A DNA stretch of 26,027 bases, taken from NCBI GenBank assembly GCA_002396885.1, contig DGXY01000122.1, forward strand, positions 974-27,000, given 5' to 3'. How positions within the stretch are numbered: the first letter of the stretch is position 1; every line of letters begins with the position of its first letter. The notes below the pieces were generated by a model. It had not been told where the DNA came from. It made no database searches and was given only the letters and a program-made list of their open reading frames with translations. Of this stretch, positions 23,143 through 26,027 are shown one piece after another. Origin of the DNA: Akkermansiaceae bacterium UBA5020 (GTDB lineage Bacteria; Verrucomicrobiota; Verrucomicrobiia; Verrucomicrobiales; DEV007). The position numbers and the translations under genes were made by a program.

Positions 23143-23432
23143 ACACGAACGATCCCCCCCTCAACCAACTCTTCACCGAGGCGAGACTCCATCAGCCCTT
23201 CGGCGAGCCGTCCTCCTTCGGATTCGAGACGCGACTGCGCGCCGCCCTCGTCAAGGCCACGCCCGGCTTTGCGGAGGTCTTCGCGATCCTCTCCTGGCGT
23301 TTTGCGGCCGCCTCGCTCCCGATCGCCCTTGTCGCCTTCGTTTTCCTCGCGATGCGCCATCAGCACGCCCTCCCCGATGGCGTGGGCGGCCTCGTCACGC
23401 AGTGGGCCGGCTTTCTGCCCCTGCCCATCTGA
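23139..23432 (+). CDS. Small membrane protein, candidate anti-sigma factor
   Basis: The 97-residue protein has a cytoplasmic N terminus (about 1-52, with FGFETRLRAALVKA) and one transmembrane helix at about 55-72 (AAASLPIALVAFVFLAM), leaving a short outer tail. It overlaps the sigma gene by 4 nt, the usual position of an anti-sigma factor. There is no HxxxCxxC zinc motif. The anti-sigma role is inferred from position and topology only; I do not recognise the family. Confidence 0.7.
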   Translation: MNTNDPPLNQLFTEARLHQPFGEPSSFGFETRLRAALVKATPGFAEVFAILSWRFAAASLPIALVAFVFLAMRHQHALPDGVGGLVTQWAGFLPLPI

Positions 23433-23437
23433 TTCCC

Positions 23438-23842
23438 ATGGACCGCAAAACCAAACTCAAGGCCGGTTGTGGACTGCTCGCCGTCTTCGGGACGGGTTTC
23501 CTCTGCGGCGGCGTCGCGCTCTTCCTCTTTCTCGTCCGCATCATTCCGCTCAGCGAAGGATGGCGCGACGAGGAATCGAAGAAATTCGTGACCGATCACC
23601 TCTCGAAGCAGCTCGATCTCAGCGACTCGCAGCTCGAACAGGCCCGTCCCCTCATCCACGCTGCCCTTGATGAGCGCTACGAGCGGCGCAAGGCCTACGT
23701 GAAAGAAGATATCGCCCTCACCGGCGAGGCGCTTTCGAAGGTTCTACCTACCTTGACCGATACCCAACAAGAAAAAGCGAAGCAGGTTTTCCAGCGATGG
23801 AAAAAGGGGAAGGAGCGCTTCCTCGGAGACGAGCAGCCGTGA
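23438..23842 (+). CDS. Membrane-anchored periplasmic helical protein, CpxP/CnrX-like
   Basis: The 134-residue protein has one TM helix (about 12-34), then a helical periplasmic domain. It contains LDLSDSQLEQARPLIHAALD (59-78) and LPTLTDTQQEKAKQVFQRWKK (103-123). The paired L-(T/S)-D-x-Q motifs recall the LTxxQ repeats of CpxP/Spy and metal-sensing CnrX-type proteins. It is the third gene of the sigma operon, 5 nt after the previous one, so it probably senses envelope stress or metals and feeds into sigma release (inference). It converges with the uxaB-like gene with only 6 nt between stops. Confidence 0.72.
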   Translation: MDRKTKLKAGCGLLAVFGTGFLCGGVALFLFLVRIIPLSEGWRDEESKKFVTDHLSKQLDLSDSQLEQARPLIHAALDERYERRKAYVKEDIALTGEALSKVLPTLTDTQQEKAKQVFQRWKKGKERFLGDEQP

Positions 23843-23848
23843 AGAGGG

Positions 23849-24976
23849 TCAAAGGGAGGGGATGACCCTGTCGGGTCGGGCCCCGCCGCCCCAGGGTTCG
23901 CTCAACAGGGCCGCGAGCCGTGGTGGCTCCTCTCCGAATCGCTCGTGGTATTCGTGCAGGGTCGGTCGCAGCCGCGTCACGACCTTGGTCTCGTGATTCA
24001 GCGCGATGCTCGCGAGCCGATGTTCCAGAAAGGGATTGCGAAAACGCTCGAGCACCGCCCGCGCAAATCCGGCTGGATCGTCGCAGCGTCCTTCGAGCAC
24101 GGGGACGATTTCTTCAAAGAGCAGTCCCTCGAGCCAGGCTCCGACCTCGGGATCGTCGAGGCATTCCCGCACCGTTTCCAGTCCCGAGCCGAGGGCGCGA
24201 CCAACGAGCGCGGTGTGGGCTCCGTTGAGAATCCGGATCTTCCGCAGGCTGTAGGAAGTGATATCGGGAGCGAGGACCACCGCCGGATGCCCGGCGAAAG
24301 GAAAGGCGGGATCGACCGTCTCGACCGCCCAGAGGGCGAAAGGCTCGGTCATGATCAACAAGGGATCGATACCCAGCAGGGGATGCTGACGTGGTGGCCC
24401 GGGTACGATGCGATCGACGAGCGTATTCAGCCAGCGGCATTCGTTCGCGAGCCACGCGACGGTTTCTCCGCCGACCTCCCATCGCCCGGCTTGGGCAAGG
24501 ACGAGGTCTTTCAGCCGCGCGCCGTTTCCTTCGATCAGCTCGCAGGGCAGGATCCACGGGGCCGGGAGTCCCGCCTCGCTTCTCGCGACGAGGACCGCGA
24601 GCAGTTTCGCCGGAAAGGAGGCCGGGGCTCCCGCACCACGTTTCGCGTCGGCTTCTTCGAGCACGAAGCCGGCCTCCGTGGTGTTCGAGAGGATCGCGAC
24701 GAGATCCGGATCGCGCGCGACTGCGAGCACTTCGTCCCATTCTGTCGCGGCAAATAGCGCACGCGAGATCGAGCGGACCTCGATCGTCTCATCAACGACC
24801 CGGCCTCCGGCGATGCCCTGGATCGCGACGTGATATCGGCCGCCCGACCGATTCAGCAGCGCGCCGCGGTCGCGCCCGGTCGACTGCACCGCCACAACCG
24901 GACCGATCCCGAGCTCGTCCGCAAAGAGATCGGCGAAGCCGCGGAGGAAATTCCCCGTGCCGAACTGCAGGATCAT
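23849..24976 (-). CDS. uxaB: Tagaturonate reductase / mannitol-dehydrogenase-family oxidoreductase
   Basis: The 375-residue NAD-dependent polyol dehydrogenase is most like UxaB, which interconverts tagaturonate and altronate in galacturonate breakdown. It has the N-terminal cofactor loop LQFGTGNFLRGF (3-13), LPCELIEGNG (143-152), LANECRWLNTLVDRIVPG (176-193) and the catalytic K246-I-R-I-L-N251-G-A-H254, the K-x4-N-x2-H pattern of long-chain mannitol dehydrogenases. It is about 100 residues shorter than E. coli UxaB, so the exact substrate is uncertain. No other uronate gene is seen nearby. Its ATG overlaps the moaE stop (ATGA), so it is translated with moaE. Confidence 0.75.
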   Translation of the reverse strand: MILQFGTGNFLRGFADLFADELGIGPVVAVQSTGRDRGALLNRSGGRYHVAIQGIAGGRVVDETIEVRSISRALFAATEWDEVLAVARDPDLVAILSNTTEAGFVLEEADAKRGAGAPASFPAKLLAVLVARSEAGLPAPWILPCELIEGNGARLKDLVLAQAGRWEVGGETVAWLANECRWLNTLVDRIVPGPPRQHPLLGIDPLLIMTEPFALWAVETVDPAFPFAGHPAVVLAPDITSYSLRKIRILNGAHTALVGRALGSGLETVRECLDDPEVGAWLEGLLFEEIVPVLEGRCDDPAGFARAVLERFRNPFLEHRLASIALNHETKVVTRLRPTLHEYHERFGEEPPRLAALLSEPWGGGARPDRVIPSL

Positions 24977-25395
24977 GGGCGGGGAGAAGGTACCTCCTCG
25001 CCCACGAAGACCGGCTTTTTCCAGATCGGCACCGTCGATTTGATGCGCCGGAGGTATTCCCGGCAGATTTCAAACGCCGCCGCACTGTGGGGCGTCTGCA
25101 CCCGGATCACGATCGAGGCCTCGCCCGCGGGGACGTAGCCGATCACGTGATGGACGAGGGCGAGATGGCCGGGAAACTCCGCCCCCATCGCCTCGCCGAT
25201 GCGATCCAACTCTTTCAACGCCATCGTCTCGTAGTGACTGTAATCAATCCCCGCGAGGGGACGCCCCCCCTCCAGGTCGCGCACGACCCCGTGGAAACGG
25301 AGGTCGGCGCCGTGGACGGTCGAGGGAGAAAAATCGCTCTCCACCTCCGCGATGGAGCGGGTCGAGACAGAGTATACAAAATGAGGGCTTGCCAT
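24973..25395 (-). CDS. moaE: Molybdopterin synthase catalytic subunit-like protein
   Basis: MoaE with MoaD converts precursor Z (cPMP) to molybdopterin. The 140-residue protein is typical in length: GADLRFHGVVRDLEGGRP (29-46), LAGIDYSHYETMALKELDRI (48-66), VPAGEASIVIRVQTPHS (88-104) and IKSTVPIWKKPVF (118-130). Residues matching E. coli active-site positions are R39, H103, K119 and K126, but the neighbouring Arg (R104 in E. coli, as I recall) is S104. The start at 25395 is used; a 20-residue extension from 25455 would overlap gnd. No moaD or other cofactor gene is in the window. It overlaps the uxaB-like gene by 4 nt and is divergent from gnd with a 52-nt gap that must hold both promoters. 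Confidence 0.86.
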   Translation of the reverse strand: MASPHFVYSVSTRSIAEVESDFSPSTVHGADLRFHGVVRDLEGGRPLAGIDYSHYETMALKELDRIGEAMGAEFPGHLALVHHVIGYVPAGEASIVIRVQTPHSAAAFEICREYLRRIKSTVPIWKKPVFVGEEVPSPRP

Positions 25396-25447
25396 TGCTG
25401 AATTGTGGATAGGCTTCCGATTTACAAAACCTTCCAAGAACAAAGCA

Positions 25448-26027
25448 ATGAGCAAGAGCGATTTCGGACTGATTGGCCTCGCCGTGATGGGGCAGAACCT
25501 GGTGTTGAACGTGGAGAGCCGCGGCTTCCGCGTCTCCGTTTACAACCGTACCACCTCGGTGACCGAGGAATTCGTCGCCGAAAACGCCGGCAAAAATCTT
25601 TATGGCGCCAAGACCCTCGAGGACTTCGTCGCCAGCATCGAGCGCCCGCGCAAGATCATGATGCTGGTCCAGTCGAAGGCCGGCGCGAACCCCGCCGACC
25701 GCGACGCCGTCGACGCCGTGATCGACTCCCTCGTGCCGCTTCTCGAGCCCGGTGACCTCATCATCGACGGTGGCAACACCTACTTCATCCACACCGAGCG
25801 CCGCTCCAAGGAGCTCGAGGCCAAGGGACTCCTCTTCATCGGCACCGGCGTCTCCGGCGGTGAAGAAGGCGCCCGCAAAGGCCCGGCGATCATGCCCGGC
25901 GGCCCCTCGAGCAGCTGGGAGCTCATCAAGCCGATCTTTGAATCCATCTCCGCCAAGGTCAACGGCGACCCCTGCGTCACCCACATCGGCACCGGCGGTG
26001 CTGGCCACTACGTGAAGATGGTCCACA
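25448..26027 (+). CDS. gnd: 6-phosphogluconate dehydrogenase, decarboxylating, 5' part
   Basis: The first 193 codons are present and the gene runs off the right edge; the family is about 470-490 residues. The enzyme oxidises and decarboxylates 6-phosphogluconate to ribulose 5-phosphate with NADP+ in the pentose phosphate pathway. Motifs are the cofactor fold GLIGLAVMGQNLVLN (7-21), N-R-T (33-35) at the cofactor-binding loop, IIDGGNTY in the Rossmann half, and the substrate loop GVSGGEEGARKGPAIMPGG followed by HIGTGGAGHYVKMVH at the start of the catalytic helices. The ATG at 25448 begins directly at the conserved N terminus. Confidence 0.95.
   Translation, partial: MSKSDFGLIGLAVMGQNLVLNVESRGFRVSVYNRTTSVTEEFVAENAGKNLYGAKTLEDFVASIERPRKIMMLVQSKAGANPADRDAVDAVIDSLVPLLEPGDLIIDGGNTYFIHTERRSKELEAKGLLFIGTGVSGGEEGARKGPAIMPGGPSSSWELIKPIFESISAKVNGDPCVTHIGTGGAGHYVKMVH

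Overview
The window is 26 kb of GC-rich bacterial chromosome. It is densely coded on both strands, with short intergenic gaps and few clear Shine-Dalgarno sequences. Several features together suggest Verrucomicrobiota or a near relative in the PVC group: a long secreted sulfatase, a Tat-exported TIM-barrel isomerase, a secreted single-CxxCH protein, a verrucomicrobial-looking 6-phosphogluconate dehydrogenase, and a three-gene ECF sigma operon. This assignment rests on recognising families, not on a marker gene. No rRNA, tRNA, CRISPR array, prophage or intact insertion sequence was seen.

Layout. Positions 1-915 hold the 3' part of gltD (glutamate synthase small subunit), followed by a likely terminator. 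The gap at 950-1492 hides an AAA+ ATPase remnant on the minus strand. Positions 1493-5063 hold a two-gene signalling module: a membrane sensor with HAMP and class III nucleotide-cyclase domains, then an MscS-type channel with a C-terminal cyclic-nucleotide-binding domain. In both proteins key residues for cAMP/cGMP chemistry are replaced. Next on the plus strand are an SDR-fold protein without the catalytic Tyr/Lys and a secreted CxxCH protein (5274-7384). The minus-strand block 7424-14376 reads, from right to left: a GAF-GGDEF diguanylate cyclase, a secreted sulfatase, an ELIC-like pentameric ligand-gated ion channel, a small exported protein built of perfect 48-bp repeats, and a Tat-exported sugar-isomerase-like protein.

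Positions 14439-16152 hold a small CxxC membrane protein and a His-rich outer-membrane beta-barrel, which may form a metal-handling pair. After these lies a stretch of broken genes (16170-16688). A HAD phosphatase/mutase and a membrane coiled-coil protein follow on the minus strand. Divergent from them are a Ski2-like helicase with a DEYQ box and a YlbF-family protein with a Cys-rich tail. bioA (minus, GTG start) is divergent from an ECF sigma operon that carries an ECF-type promoter upstream, so the sigma factor probably activates itself. The window ends with the overlapping pair moaE / uxaB-like oxidoreductase (minus) and the 5' part of gnd (plus).

The most interesting content is the density of ligand- or tension-gated channels and sensors. 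One is an animal-receptor-type pentameric channel. Another is a cyclase/channel pair whose sequence suggests nucleotide sensing without synthesis. The window also holds two pseudogene remnants and a protein evolving by exact 48-bp unit duplication.
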